DNA of 64,000 nt from Bordetella genomosp. 7. Lineage in GTDB: Bacteria; Pseudomonadota; Gammaproteobacteria; Burkholderiales; Burkholderiaceae_B. The stretch's first letter is position 1; every line of letters starts with the position of its first letter. The position numbers were made by a program, and so were the translations under genes. Below, piece by piece: positions 11,004 to 20,289 of the stretch. The notes beneath the pieces were generated by a model, which was given only the letters and a program-made list of their open reading frames with translations, did no database searches and was not told the DNA's origin. The stretch spans positions 558,001 to 622,000 of the forward strand of contig NZ_NEVK01000006.1 in NCBI RefSeq assembly GCF_002261265.1, written 5' to 3'.

Positions 11004-13272
11004 CGACGACGACCAACGCCGTCATGTTGACGATGCGGCGCACAGTGGAGCTCGATGTCAGGATATGGACCGGCGCATTGGCGCCAAGCAGGAACGGACC
11101 CACGGCCACGTTGCCGCCGGCGGCCGTCTTGAGCAGGTTGTACGCGATGTTGCCGGAATCCACGCTCGGGCACACCAGCAAGTTGGCCTCGCCCTTCAGG
11201 GTCGATGACGGCAGGATGCGCAGGCGCAGCGCCTCGTCCAGCGCGCAGTCGCCGTGCATCTCGCCATCGACTTCCAGGTGCGGCGCCGCTTCGCGTATCA
11301 GGGCCAGCGCGTCGCGCATCTTCGCGCCCGACGACGAACTACCGGTGCCGAAGTTGGAACGCGACAGCAGCGCCACCTTGGGCACCAGATTCAGGCGCGA
11401 CATTTCTTCGGCCGCGGCGATCGTGAACTCGGCGATCTGCTCGGCAGTGGGTTCATCGTTGACGTGGGTATCCACCAGCGCCACCATGCGCTCGTTGAGC
11501 AGCAGCACATTCATGGCTGCGTACACATTGGCGCCCGGCCGCCTGCCGATGACCTGATCGACAAAGCGCAGGTGCTCGGCATACGTGCTGACGGTGCCGC
11601 AGATCATGCCGTCGGCGTCGCCCAGGTGCACCATCATCGCCCCGATCAGGGTCAGGCGGCGGCGCATTTCCACGCGCGCCATTTCTTTGGTGATGCCGCG
11701 CCGGCACATCATTTCCCAGTACGTCGTCCAGTAGCGGTGGAAGCGCTCGTCGTATTCGGGGTTGGTGACTTCGACGTCTTCGCCCAGGCGCAGCCGCAGG
11801 CCGTATTTTTCGATGCGCGCGGCCAGCACGGCCGGGCGACCCACCAGGATGGGCTTGGCCAGGCCTTCGTCCACCACCACCTGCACGGCGCGCAGTACGC
11901 GCTCGTCTTCGCCTTCGGTAAACACCACGCGCGCCTTGCCGCCCTCGCGCACGAAGCTCTTGGCAGCCGAGAACACCGGCTTCATGAAAGCGCCCGAGTG
12001 GTACACGAACTGCTGCAGCTGCTCGGTGTATGCCTCGAGGTCGGCCAGCGGCCGGGTGGCCACGCCGCCTTCCATGGCCGCCTTGGCCACCGCGGGCGCG
12101 ATGCGGGTGATCAGGCGCGGGTCAAACGGCTTGGGAATCAGGTATTCGGGGCCGAAGCTGATGTCGTAAGTGCCATAGGCGGCCGCCACCACTTCGTTCT
12201 GCTCTTCCTGGGCCAGCTTGGCGATGGCGTACACCGCGGCCATTTCCATTTCGCGCGTAATGGTGGTGGCGCCGACATCAAGCGCCCCGCGGAAAATGTA
12301 CGGAAAGCACAGGACGTTGTTGACCTGGTTCGGGTAGTCGGAACGGCCCGTGGCCATGACGATGTCGTCGCGCACGGCATGGGCGTCTTCGGGCAGGATC
12401 TCGGGATTGGGGTTGGCCAGCGCCAGGATCACCGGACGCGGCGCCATGGTCTTGACCATTTCGGGCTTGAGCACGCCCCCGGCGGACAGCCCCAGGAACA
12501 CGTCCGCGCCTTCAATGACCTCGGCCAGCGTGCGCTTGTCGGTTTTCTGGGCGAAGCGCGCCTTGTCCGGGTCCATGAGCACGGTGCGGCCTTCGTATAC
12601 CACGCCCTCGATGTCGGTGACCCAGATGTTCTCGATGGGCACGCCCAGATCCACGATGAGATTCAGGCAGGCCAGCGCCGCGGCGCCGGCGCCCGAGGTC
12701 ACCAGCTTGATCTTGTCCAGCGGCTTGCCAACGACTTTCAGGCCATTGATGAAGGCGGCCGAAACACAGATGGCGGTACCGTGCTGGTCGTCGTGGAACA
12801 CCGGGATCTTCATGCGCTCGCGCAGCTTGCGTTCCACGATGAAGCACTCGGGAGCCTTGATGTCTTCGAGGTTGATGCCGCCGAAGGTCGGCTCCAGGCC
12901 GGCGATGATCTCGACCAGTTTGTCGGGGTCGGTTTCGTTGATTTCGATGTCGAAAACATCGAGCCCGGCGAATTTCTTGAACAGCACCGCCTTGCCTTCC
13001 ATGACGGGCTTGGACGCCAGCGCGCCGATATTGCCCAGCCCCAGCACGGCCGTGCCGTTGGTGATGACGCCTACCAGGTTGCCGCGTGCGGTATAGCGGA
13101 CTGCGTTGGCCGGATCGGCCACGATTTCTTCGCAAGCGGCAGCCACGCCGGGCGAATACGCCAATGCCAGGTCGCGCTGGTTCGACAATTGCTTGGTCGG
13201 AGTGACTGAGATCTTGCCAGGGCGACCGGACTCGTGATATTCAAGCGCGGCTTTGCGAAAGGTGGCGTCCAT
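10984..13272 (-). CDS. maeB: NADP-dependent malic enzyme with phosphotransacetylase-like domain
   Basis: A 762-residue cytoplasmic enzyme decarboxylating malate to pyruvate with reduction of NADP. The N-terminal malic domain ([38 protein letters not shown]) leads into the NAD(P)-binding domain ([12 protein letters not shown]). From about residue 430 a phosphotransacetylase-like domain follows ([16 protein letters not shown]), typical of MaeB-type fusions and thought to be regulatory, not catalytic. Full length for the class (about 760). It is followed by the patatin gene on the same strand. Confidence 0.96.
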   Translation of the reverse strand: MDATFRKAALEYHESGRPGKISVTPTKQLSNQRDLALAYSPGVAAACEEIVADPANAVRYTARGNLVGVITNGTAVLGLGNIGALASKPVMEGKAVLFKKFAGLDVFDIEINETDPDKLVEIIAGLEPTFGGINLEDIKAPECFIVERKLRERMKIPVFHDDQHGTAICVSAAFINGLKVVGKPLDKIKLVTSGAGAAALACLNLIVDLGVPIENIWVTDIEGVVYEGRTVLMDPDKARFAQKTDKRTLAEVIEGADVFLGLSAGGVLKPEMVKTMAPRPVILALANPNPEILPEDAHAVRDDIVMATGRSDYPNQVNNVLCFPYIFRGALDVGATTITREMEMAAVYAIAKLAQEEQNEVVAAAYGTYDISFGPEYLIPKPFDPRLITRIAPAVAKAAMEGGVATRPLADLEAYTEQLQQFVYHSGAFMKPVFSAAKSFVREGGKARVVFTEGEDERVLRAVQVVVDEGLAKPILVGRPAVLAARIEKYGLRLRLGEDVEVTNPEYDERFHRYWTTYWEMMCRRGITKEMARVEMRRRLTLIGAMMVHLGDADGMICGTVSTYAEHLRFVDQVIGRRPGANVYAAMNVLLLNERMVALVDTHVNDEPTAEQIAEFTIAAAEEMSRLNLVPKVALLSRSNFGTGSSSSGAKMRDALALIREAAPHLEVDGEMHGDCALDEALRLRILPSSTLKGEANLLVCPSVDSGNIAYNLLKTAAGGNVAVGPFLLGANAPVHILTSSSTVRRIVNMTALVVVDANVPR

Positions 13273-13390
13273 AAGGCGGGCTACTCGGTAAGTACACGAA
13301 AAAGGGATTCTAGACTCAGGCGGCGATTCTAGCGCTTAGCGCCGCAACTATCTTACCCCGGGCCTGTATATCGGCCGGCGGCGCTCTTTT

Positions 13391-14272
13391 TTAGGGCGCG
13401 TACAGATCCAGCGGATCGAAGAGGTCTTTGATGCGCACTTCCAGGCGGCGCGCCGGCCCGGCCAGTTCGGGCGGCGGGGCGACGGGGGTGACTGGGGTGA
13501 CTGAGCCGGCGGGCGCGCCGGCGCGCGGCGCCAGTACGACACGCTCGATCCAGGCCAGCGCCCCACCCTGGCCCAGCAGCAGATGAGCCAGGTTCACCTC
13601 GGACGGCGGGTCGGGCAACAGGGCATCCAGCCGGAAACGGCAGGCCCAGGCGGTTTCTTGCCGGCAGGCCGCGGCATCGGGGGTAGCCGACAGCTGGAAC
13701 AACGCGGGCACCAGGCGCTGTATGGCAGCCGACCGCAGCGGACGCTGGTCGCCGGGGCCGAAGGGCCCCAGGGTTTCGGCGGTACCGTCGCTCAACAGCA
13801 TATCCACCCCCAGCACGCCGCTGGCCGCCGTGGCGCCCGACAGCCAGGGCTGCGGGCCGGCCAGCCACGCCGCCAGCGTGGCGTCGGGCGGCGCAGCGCT
13901 GAACTGGTCAAGTCCGGCGTTTGCCAGATCGCGCAGGCGGCAACCCGGGCCGGCCTGCCACAGGCCCGGCCCCGGCCCCGGCGCCAATTCCGCAAGACCG
14001 GCCGGATCAACCTGCAAGACCGGGCGCCCCTCGAGACCGGCCGGATCGCCGCAGCCTTCCAGCAACAGGGCCACGCCATACTCCGCGCACAACGCACGGG
14101 CGTGGCGCACATCTTCCGGGCGCGCCGGCGCCAGCCGCGCGCGACCCACCGGCCCCGGATGCAATTCTTGCAGCGGGCCTTGCGCCGCCCGCGCCAGGCG
14201 TTGGCGGAACGTGTCCCAGGGGGTGGCGGGCAGCCGCCGGCCGAACAAGAAAGCGCGCCGCGATGGCTGCAT
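13391..14272 (-). CDS. Degenerate FAD-binding (PCMH/GlcE-like) domain protein
   Basis: A 293-residue protein resembling the FAD_binding_4 domain of GlcE, the glycolate-oxidase subunit. It has an ARALCAEYGVALLLEG segment like the FAD pyrophosphate loop, GPGCRLRDLANAG, SGVLGVDMLLSDGTAETLG (the strand-turn before the end of the FAD domain), and a tail RIKDLFDPLDLYAP like the terminal FDPxGxxNP of GlcD/GlcE. The usual GxGxS/T FAD-loop glycines are poorly kept (LLEGCGDP). The glycolate oxidase partners glcD and glcF are not here. The N-terminus has two Arg-rich stretches but no clear signal. Divergent from the aminotransferase. Confidence 0.6.
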   Translation of the reverse strand: MQPSRRAFLFGRRLPATPWDTFRQRLARAAQGPLQELHPGPVGRARLAPARPEDVRHARALCAEYGVALLLEGCGDPAGLEGRPVLQVDPAGLAELAPGPGPGLWQAGPGCRLRDLANAGLDQFSAAPPDATLAAWLAGPQPWLSGATAASGVLGVDMLLSDGTAETLGPFGPGDQRPLRSAAIQRLVPALFQLSATPDAAACRQETAWACRFRLDALLPDPPSEVNLAHLLLGQGGALAWIERVVLAPRAGAPAGSVTPVTPVAPPPELAGPARRLEVRIKDLFDPLDLYAP

Positions 14273-14303
14273 CTACAATTCCTTTTTCGTTGCGAGAACC
14301 ATC

Positions 14304-15461
14304 ATGCTGCGCCTAGCGTCCCGCGCCCGGGATTTCCTTACCTTTCAAGTCGTAGAACTGTTCAAAGAAGCCCAGGCATTACAAGCCGCGGGAAGAGACA
14401 TCATCAGCCTGGGTATAGGCGAACCGGACTTTACCGCGCCCGAGCAAGTGGTGGAAGCGCTCGAACGCGCCGCCCGCGCTGGCCTCAGCGGCTACAGCGC
14501 GCCAGCCGGCCTGTCAGGGCTGCGCGAGGCCATAGCCGGATTCTACGCAAGTGAATTCGGCGCGACGGTGGACCCGTCGCGCGTGATCGTTACCGCGGGC
14601 GCCTCGGGCGCCCTATCGCTGGCGTGCGCGGCGCTGGTCGACGCAGGCGCCGAAGTGCTGATGCCCGACCCGTCCTACCCCGCCAACAGCAATTTCATCC
14701 TGGCCGCCGGCGGGCGGCCGCGGCTGATACCCGGCAGTGCCGAGACACGCTTCCAGTTGTCGGCGCAGCAAGTGCGCGACCACTGGACGGACGCCACGCG
14801 CGGGGTTCTGGTGGCCTCGCCCAGCAACCCCACCGGCACCTCGATCGCCCGCGACGAGCTGGCCGCATTACTGCACGCGGTGCGCGAGCGCCAGGGCTTT
14901 GCCATTGTGGACGAAATCTACCTGGGGCTCAGCTACGAACACGCGCCGCGTTCTGCGCTGACGCTGGACGACGATATCATCGTCATCAACAGTTTTTCGA
15001 AGTACTTCCACATGACCGGCTGGCGCCTGGGGTGGATGATCGTACCGCAGCGCCTGGCGGCCGCGGTCGAGAAGATCGCCGCCAGCCTGGCAATCTGCGC
15101 GCCCACCCTGGCGCAGCACGCCGCGCTGGCCTGCTTTGCGCCCGACACCTTGAAGATCTACGAACATCGCCGCGACGCGTTCAAGCAGCGGCGCGACTAT
15201 CTGCTGCCGGAATTCGAGAAACTGGGGCTGCACGTGCCGGTCAAGCCCGACGGCGCGTTTTATATCTATGCCGACATCGCCGGGCTGGGCATGGACAGCC
15301 CGACGCTGTCGCACCGGCTGCTGCACGAAGCCGGGGTAGCCGCCGTGCCGGGCGTGGATTTCGGCCCGGCGCACGGGCACCACACCCTGCGCGTGTCGTA
15401 CGCCACCGGGCTGGACCGCCTGCAAGAAGCGGTGCACCGGATGCAGGGGGTGTTGTTGTAG
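14304..15461 (+). CDS. Pyridoxal-phosphate-dependent aminotransferase, class I/II
   Basis: A 385-residue fold-type I aminotransferase. Features are LGIGEPDFTAP near the N-terminus, GYSAPAGLSGLREAIAGFY, the ASPSNPTGT loop, the DEIYLGLSY cofactor-ring motif, the Schiff-base lysine in NSFSKYFHMTGWRLGW (about residue 233) and the terminal Arg region HTLRVSYATG. The start at 14304 is the only one consistent with the family; longer open frame upstream overlaps the divergent FAD-domain gene. A TACAAT box at 14274-14279 could be the -10 of a short-leader promoter. The amino donor/acceptor is not readable; a broad-specificity aspartate/alanine-type enzyme is likely. Confidence 0.9.
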   Translation: MLRLASRARDFLTFQVVELFKEAQALQAAGRDIISLGIGEPDFTAPEQVVEALERAARAGLSGYSAPAGLSGLREAIAGFYASEFGATVDPSRVIVTAGASGALSLACAALVDAGAEVLMPDPSYPANSNFILAAGGRPRLIPGSAETRFQLSAQQVRDHWTDATRGVLVASPSNPTGTSIARDELAALLHAVRERQGFAIVDEIYLGLSYEHAPRSALTLDDDIIVINSFSKYFHMTGWRLGWMIVPQRLAAAVEKIAASLAICAPTLAQHAALACFAPDTLKIYEHRRDAFKQRRDYLLPEFEKLGLHVPVKPDGAFYIYADIAGLGMDSPTLSHRLLHEAGVAAVPGVDFGPAHGHHTLRVSYATGLDRLQEAVHRMQGVLL

Positions 15462-15470
15462 GCGGCAGGG

Positions 15471-15705
15471 GGTGTCTGACACCTTCGGAGTCAGACACTG
15501 GAATGACGGCCCGGCAGCACCCAGTCGGTGTCTGGCTCCCGCAGGGTGTCTGACACCTTCGGAGTCAGACACCGGAATGACGGCCCGGCAGCACCCAGTT
15601 GGTGACTGATTCCCGCAGGGTGTCTGACACCTTCGGAGTCAGACACCGGAATGACGGCGCGGCAGCACCCCGTCGGTGTCTGACTCCCGCAGGGTGTCAG
15701 ACACC
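15471..15705. repeat. Tandem hairpin array 3 (GGTGTCTGAC family, 74-bp unit) between convergent genes
   Basis: It occupies the gap between the aminotransferase stop and the lytic transglycosylase stop. Copies begin at 15471, 15545 and 15619, with a partial at 15693, exactly 74 bp apart. The unit is the hairpin GGTGTCTGAC-ACCTTCGGA-GTCAGACACC, a locus-specific spacer (GGAATGACGGCCCGGCAGCA...), then a second half-core GGTGTCTGACTCCCGCAG. Small differences (TCTGGCTCC, GTGACTGATTCC) mark the copies as slightly diverged. A bidirectional terminator is the likely role. Confidence 0.9.
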
Positions 15706-15727
15706 CACGAACGAGTCCCGGTGTCGG

Positions 15728-16561
15728 TCAGTCGCGCGCCAGCGCGATGCCTGCGGCCAGCGCCAGGCGTCGGCGTTCGGCCTGTACCTTGGCGCCGTAA
15801 CCGCCATCGCTGGGGCCGGTGGCCCCTACATAACAGGCAAGCCCGCCTTCGATGGAGCCGCGCCGGTCGATGCAGTCGCGCAGGATGGTAGTGCCCACGC
15901 GTATATTGGCGATCGGGTCCAGCGGATTGTTCAGGCCGTCTCCCAGTTTGTCGAACTTGTCCTGGTGCACGCGGGTCATGACCTGCATCAGGCCCTGCGC
16001 GCCCATCGAGCTTTCGGCAAACGGGTTGTAGCGGGATTCGATGGCGATCACTGCCAACAGCAGCAGCGGGTCCAGCTCTTTTTCACGCGCGACTTTGTAT
16101 ACCGTGCTTACCAGTACGGACGTCGCATCGTACGCCACGCGGTACTTGCGCGAGATATAGTTGCGCAACGCCTCGACCTGAGGGCCGGAGACGGTGCTGC
16201 GCACCTTTGCCTTGGGCGGCGCGGGTGGCAGGTCGCTGCGCAGCGGGCCCAGAAAGCCTGTGGCGTTGCTGGTGGGCGCAGCGGGAATCGCCATGGCAAC
16301 CACTGAAGGGGTGTCATAGGCGGGATCGTAGGCCGATTCGGCGAAGCCGGACGGGGCGGATGTAGGCGCGAGAGCGGTCAACAAGGCTTTGTGCACCTGC
16401 AAGGCCTGGTCGCGCAAACCAGGTACGGCGAATCCCATGCTTACCGTGACGATTACCGCTATACCAAGGTAGGTACAGCAGATCCGAAGCCATTCGGCAA
16501 ACTGGTGGTGCACTCCTTGGGCGGCCTGACGAAACAGGCCCGCCACTGACGCATCGGGCAT
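15728..16561 (-). CDS. Lytic transglycosylase, SLT domain
   Basis: A 277-residue soluble-lytic-transglycosylase-type protein that cleaves peptidoglycan glycan strands to form anhydromuropeptides. Near residue 30 is a hydrophobic segment (CTYLGIAVIVTVSMGF) that is a membrane anchor or uncleaved signal; the C-terminal SLT domain has the catalytic Glu in IAIESRYNP, GAQGLMQV, and YVGATGPSDGGY. The start is the ATG at 16561, which has AGGAGGT 5 bases upstream; a frame start at 16588 has none. Divergent from ubiD with an 82-base gap. Confidence 0.92.
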   Translation of the reverse strand: MPDASVAGLFRQAAQGVHHQFAEWLRICCTYLGIAVIVTVSMGFAVPGLRDQALQVHKALLTALAPTSAPSGFAESAYDPAYDTPSVVAMAIPAAPTSNATGFLGPLRSDLPPAPPKAKVRSTVSGPQVEALRNYISRKYRVAYDATSVLVSTVYKVAREKELDPLLLLAVIAIESRYNPFAESSMGAQGLMQVMTRVHQDKFDKLGDGLNNPLDPIANIRVGTTILRDCIDRRGSIEGGLACYVGATGPSDGGYGAKVQAERRRLALAAGIALARD

Positions 16562-16643
16562 GGTGACCTCCTGCGTGGAAAGAAGCACTGGATGTTAACC
16601 TCTGTTCAGCCAGAAAAATGTAACGAAATAACCAGGATTTGTA

Positions 16644-18188
16644 GTGAAATATCGTGACATTAGAGACTTTTTGCAGCAATTAGAGCGTCGCGGACAGCTC
16701 AAGCGCATTGCCACGCCGGTGTCGACGCATCTGGAAATGACAGAGATCTCCGATCGCGTGTTGCGCGCGCAGGGCCCGGCCCTGCTGTTCGAGCACGCCG
16801 TGCACCAGGGCCAGCGCGCCAGCATGCCCGTGCTGGCGAATCTGTTCGGCACGCCGCAGCGTGTGGCGTGGGGCATGGGCGCCGATGACGTCAGCGCGCT
16901 GCGCGATACGGGCGAACTGCTGGCTTCGTTGCGCGAACCCGAGGCCCCGCGCGGCCTGCGCGATGCGCTGGGCAAAGTGGCCATGCTGAAGTCGGCCCTG
17001 TGGGACATGGCGCCCCGGCGCGTGCGCAGCCCGGCATGCCAGGAAATCGTCTGGGAAGGCGCAAACGTGGACCTGGGCCGCCTGCCGATCCAGACCTGCT
17101 GGCCCGGCGACGTGGCCCCGCTGCTGACGTGGGGGTTGGTCATCACCCGTGGCCCCAACGCGCGGCGCCAGAACCTGGGCATCTACCGCCAACAGCCAAT
17201 CGCGCCCAACAAGCTGATCATGCGTTGGCTGTCGCACCGCGGCGGCGCGCTGGATTTCCGCGAGCACGCGCGCGCGTATCCAGGCACCCCCTTCCCGGTG
17301 GCCGTGGCGCTTGGCGCCGACCCCGCCACCATACTGGGCGCGGTCACCCCGGTGCCCGACAGCCTGTCCGAATACCAGTTCGCGGGCTTGCTGCGCGGCT
17401 CGCGCACCGAAGTCGGGCAGGCGCTGGGCAGTGAATTGTCGGTGCCGGCATGGGCTGAAATCGTGCTCGAAGGCCACCTGCTGCCGGCGTCGGACCCGCG
17501 CGCGGCCGCCCCGGTGGTTCCCGAAGGCGCCCCGCCCCCGCCGGATACCGGCTACGAGATGGCCCTGGAAGGCCCGTATGGCGACCACACCGGCTACTAC
17601 AACGAGCAGGATTGGTTTCCGGTCTTTACCGTGGACCGCATCACCATGCGGCGCGACCCGCTCTACCATTCCACCTACACCGGCAAGCCGCCCGATGAGC
17701 CAGCCGTGCTGGGCGTGGCGCTGAACGAAGTATTCGTGCCCCTGCTGCGCCGCCAGCTGCCCGAGATTGTCGATTTTTACTTGCCCCCCGAAGGCTGCAG
17801 CTACCGCCTGGCCGTCGTATCGATACGCAAGCAGTACGCCGGCCATGCCAAGCGGGTGATGTTCGGGCTATGGAGCGTGCTGCGCCAGTTCATGTATACG
17901 AAGTTCATCGTCGTCGTCGACGAAGACATCGACCCGCGCAACTGGAACGAGGTGGTATGGGCCATTACCACGCGCATGGATCCGGTGCGCGATACGGTGC
18001 TGGTCGACCGCACGCCTATCGACTATCTGGACTTCGCGTCGCCGGTATCGGGACTGGGCGGCAAGATGGGCATGGACGCCACGAACAAGTGGCCGGGCGA
18101 AACCGACAGAGAATGGGGCCGCCCCATCGCCATGGACGCCGCGGTCAAAAAGCGCGTCGATGACATATGGGGCGAACTGGGCTTGTGA
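16644..18188 (+). CDS. ubiD: UbiD-family decarboxylase (4-hydroxy-3-polyprenylbenzoate decarboxylase)
   Basis: A 514-residue prenyl-FMN-dependent decarboxylase of the UbiD family, which removes the carboxyl of 4-hydroxy-3-polyprenylbenzoate in ubiquinone synthesis. Hallmarks are the [15 protein letters not shown]-terminus, [19 protein letters not shown], and the [15 protein letters not shown] and DKT-like DATNKWPGE blocks. Length is close to E. coli UbiD (497). It starts with GTG (AGGA about 9 bases before), which aligns with family N-termini. The prenyl-FMN synthase ubiX is not in the window. Its stop abuts the convergent yqjK-like gene with no gap. Confidence 0.95.
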   Translation: MKYRDIRDFLQQLERRGQLKRIATPVSTHLEMTEISDRVLRAQGPALLFEHAVHQGQRASMPVLANLFGTPQRVAWGMGADDVSALRDTGELLASLREPEAPRGLRDALGKVAMLKSALWDMAPRRVRSPACQEIVWEGANVDLGRLPIQTCWPGDVAPLLTWGLVITRGPNARRQNLGIYRQQPIAPNKLIMRWLSHRGGALDFREHARAYPGTPFPVAVALGADPATILGAVTPVPDSLSEYQFAGLLRGSRTEVGQALGSELSVPAWAEIVLEGHLLPASDPRAAAPVVPEGAPPPPDTGYEMALEGPYGDHTGYYNEQDWFPVFTVDRITMRRDPLYHSTYTGKPPDEPAVLGVALNEVFVPLLRRQLPEIVDFYLPPEGCSYRLAVVSIRKQYAGHAKRVMFGLWSVLRQFMYTKFIVVVDEDIDPRNWNEVVWAITTRMDPVRDTVLVDRTPIDYLDFASPVSGLGGKMGMDATNKWPGETDREWGRPIAMDAAVKKRVDDIWGELGL

Positions 18189-18554
18189 TCAGCGCGGGGG
18201 CGGCGCCGGGTCGTCCTGGCGCGAGCCGCGCCAGGCCTTGAGCGCCTGCCAGCCCAGCAGCGCACCGCCCGCCAGGCGCAACAGCCGCGACCGCTTGCCT
18301 CGCCCCATGATCAGCGCCGACACCGTCGAGCTGATGAACGGGTAGCGACGCGCCAGCGCGACGCCCTGCCACACCAGCCCCGACAAGTTGCCCCCCGACA
18401 GGCCGGGCAACCAGCGCTTGACCAGATTGCGCGGCTGCAACGAACGGCTGGCAGATGCGATGTCGTGCGCCAGCGATTCGCGTTCGATGGCCGCGCGCGC
18501 GCGCAGCAGTTCGATGCGCACGGCGCGGTCGATGGAAGAAGACCGGTTGGCCAT
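18189..18554 (-). CDS. YqjK-like basic protein
   Basis: A 121-residue Arg-rich protein with short hydrophobic segments around residues 60-100 (WQGVALARRYPFISSTVSALI). It is the third gene, 5 bases after a YqjE-type gene, which copies the E. coli yqjD-yqjE-yqjK order; its sequence match to YqjK is weak, so the name rests mainly on order. Likely cytoplasmic or membrane-associated. Convergent to ubiD; the stops of the two genes are adjacent. Confidence 0.6.
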   Translation of the reverse strand: MANRSSSIDRAVRIELLRARAAIERESLAHDIASASRSLQPRNLVKRWLPGLSGGNLSGLVWQGVALARRYPFISSTVSALIMGRGKRSRLLRLAGGALLGWQALKAWRGSRQDDPAPPPR

Positions 18555-18559
18555 GGTGG

Positions 18560-18979
18560 TCAGCCCTCGTCGTGCCGGCGGGCGGCCTCGGCGTCCTGTT
18601 CGGCCTGAGCCGTGCGCACGCTGTTGAGCAGGTCGGCATCGCGGCCGAGCTCTTCGAACGTGGCCGCGAACGGCACGGGCCCGGACACGAGTTCGCGGCG
18701 TACCGCCAGGAACAGCCCGAGCCCGATCAGGGCGTACAGGCCTGCCAGCAGGCCCAGGGCCAGATAGCGGTTTTCGGTAGGCCAGAACGCCACCGCCACC
18801 GTCACGCTGAACACCAGCACCGCCAGCGTCAGGAACAGCAAGGCGGCGAAGGCCATGCCCAACACCTTGATCAGCCGGGATTTTTCTTCGGCGGCTTCAA
18901 GGGCGAATAATTCCAGGCGGGTGCGCAGCAGCCCGACCAGGCTGCCGGCCACGCCGAATACAGATGTGCGCAAGCTCAT
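18560..18979 (-). CDS. YqjE-like phage-holin-family inner-membrane protein
   Basis: A 139-residue membrane protein matching the Phage_holin_3_6 / YqjE group, despite the name not phage-linked here. Two transmembrane helices are visible: VLGMAFAALLFLTLAVLVFSV and LALGLLAGLYALIGLGLFLAV. An amphipathic N-terminus (RTRLELFALEAAEEKSRLIK) precedes them, and the C-terminus is charged and predicted cytoplasmic. Middle gene of the DUF883-YqjE-YqjK-like trio, 41 bases after the DUF883 gene. Confidence 0.82.
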   Translation of the reverse strand: MSLRTSVFGVAGSLVGLLRTRLELFALEAAEEKSRLIKVLGMAFAALLFLTLAVLVFSVTVAVAFWPTENRYLALGLLAGLYALIGLGLFLAVRRELVSGPVPFAATFEELGRDADLLNSVRTAQAEQDAEAARRHDEG

Positions 18980-19020
18980 GGGCTAGAGCGGGCCAGCAGC
19001 CAGGCGGCCGGCCCGGCGTC

Positions 19021-19338
19021 TTAGCGGCGCGCGATGAGCAGACCCAGCAGCAGGCCGGTCACGCCTGCGATGCCGATGGCCTGCCAGGGATTGTCATGAA
19101 CGTAGTCGTCGGTGGCGCGCGCAGCCTTGCGCCCACGCTCGAGCACGGCGTCCTGCGCGTCGTACAGGGCTTCGCGGGTGCGCTTGAGCGAGATGATCGC
19201 GCGGTCGCGCAGCTCGTTGGCCTTGTCGCCCGAGCTGGATGCGGCTTCGCGCAACAGGTTCTCTGCATCGGTCAGGCTGCTCTTGACGCTGTCGATGAGT
19301 TTTTCTTTGGCGACTTCCTCGGAACGTCGGGTGGTCAT
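19021..19338 (-). CDS. DUF883 (YqjD/ElaB) family membrane-anchored protein
   Basis: A 105-residue protein with a long amphipathic helical region (EEVAKEKLIDSVKSSLTDAE... and DQAQDAV-type repeats) and a single C-terminal transmembrane helix (AIGIAGVTGLLLGLLIARR), the YqjD/ElaB layout associated with stationary-phase ribosome tethering to the inner membrane in E. coli. The start is the ATG at 19338, with AGGAG 7 bases upstream; the longer open frame to 19443 has no family match. First gene of the trio. Confidence 0.88.
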   Translation of the reverse strand: MTTRRSEEVAKEKLIDSVKSSLTDAENLLREAASSSGDKANELRDRAIISLKRTREALYDAQDAVLERGRKAARATDDYVHDNPWQAIGIAGVTGLLLGLLIARR

Positions 19339-19420
19339 ACAGGCTCCTGTTGATGTGTCGGTGACGAAATCATCATACCAGCGCCAGGTCACATTTCGCA
19401 GCCTGTGGTGATACCGACTG

Positions 19421-20146
19421 CTACTTGATCTGGGTAATCTCAACCGCCGACTTCATGCCCGATTGGTCGATGTCCTGGCGCATGACGAGGTTGACTGCCG
19501 GGCAATACCAATCAGTGACCACGGTTTTCATGCCCGGGATCGGCAGCGTAATGCCCTGGAAAGTGGCCAGGGTGGGATCGGTATCGCGGGTATAGCGGAT
19601 GGGCCAGCAAGACTGGCGCCCCAGCGCGGTGTCCAGCGTCTGCTGCGCTCCGACGGCCTTCTGGCCGATGCGCACCACCGTGGTGGGCTGGCCGCCCACG
19701 GGCGCGTCCTTGCCGATATTCAGGCGATAGGTGCCGCCGGGCATGGTCTGGCCTTCGGCCATCTTGCCGTCGTAGGCGAACAGGCCCAGCATGCGCAAGT
19801 CGAATTGCCCGCCGCGCCCGGGCTCTTCGCCGGCCTTGTCGTAGCGGACGAATTCGGCCTGGCCATTCTTGATGGTCATCAGATAGTCGAGCCGCGATTT
19901 GCCGGCAGGCAGCCCGGCATAGCTGAAACTGGCCGTGCCCTGCACGCGGGCGCGGCAATTGGACGAGTCGGCCTTGGACACTTCTGCAAAGGTCAGGTCT
20001 GCGCCCAGGCTCAGGTTGCCGGACCCGGTCAACTGCACCGCGCCGCCATCGTGCATGAAGCGTGCATCGCAGACGCCGGCGTGGGCCGGACCCAGCCAGC
20101 CGGCCGCGGCCGCGAACAAGGCAAAGGAAAAAATGCGTAGTGTCAC
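19421..20146 (-). CDS. Putative exported protein
   Basis: A 241-residue protein of unknown family. A signal peptide is clear from a GTG start at 20146 (TLRIFSFALFAAAAGWLGPAHA, cleavage before GVCD), preceded by TGGAG 8 bases upstream; an in-frame ATG at 20173 lacks a ribosome-binding site. The mature part has an early CDARFMHDGG and three further Cys (SSNCRA, QSCWP, DWYCP), so two disulfides are possible. The region after residue 150 is rich in short motifs RIGQKAVG and GITLPIPG. No neighbour suggests a role. Periplasmic. Confidence 0.75.
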   Translation of the reverse strand: MTLRIFSFALFAAAAGWLGPAHAGVCDARFMHDGGAVQLTGSGNLSLGADLTFAEVSKADSSNCRARVQGTASFSYAGLPAGKSRLDYLMTIKNGQAEFVRYDKAGEEPGRGGQFDLRMLGLFAYDGKMAEGQTMPGGTYRLNIGKDAPVGGQPTTVVRIGQKAVGAQQTLDTALGRQSCWPIRYTRDTDPTLATFQGITLPIPGMKTVVTDWYCPAVNLVMRQDIDQSGMKSAVEITQIK

Positions 20147-20289
20147 GCGCAACTCCAGGAAAGGCTCAGCCATGTGGCGGTTCGATACTACACCGCGCCC
20201 CGGCCGGGCGCGGCTAGGAATCCGGTAAATGGGTTTCCAAATATTAGAGAGGCGTGGCCCGGGCCCCGGCAAGCGGCGCCCGGCGGGGT

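Noticed and set aside
11254-13209. Long open frame opposite maeB
   Set aside because: GC-rich antisense shadow with His/Gly/Ala-rich composition. The same applies to 1108-3393, 6168-8189, 21886-22692 and 36466-37275.
13332-13342. Palindrome GCGCTTAGCGC upstream of maeB as an operator
   Set aside because: Short, GC-rich and common in this genome composition; no supporting promoter spacing.
18560-18979. Phage holin, hint of a prophage
   Set aside because: The holin-like fold belongs to the chromosomal YqjE family; no other phage gene is near.
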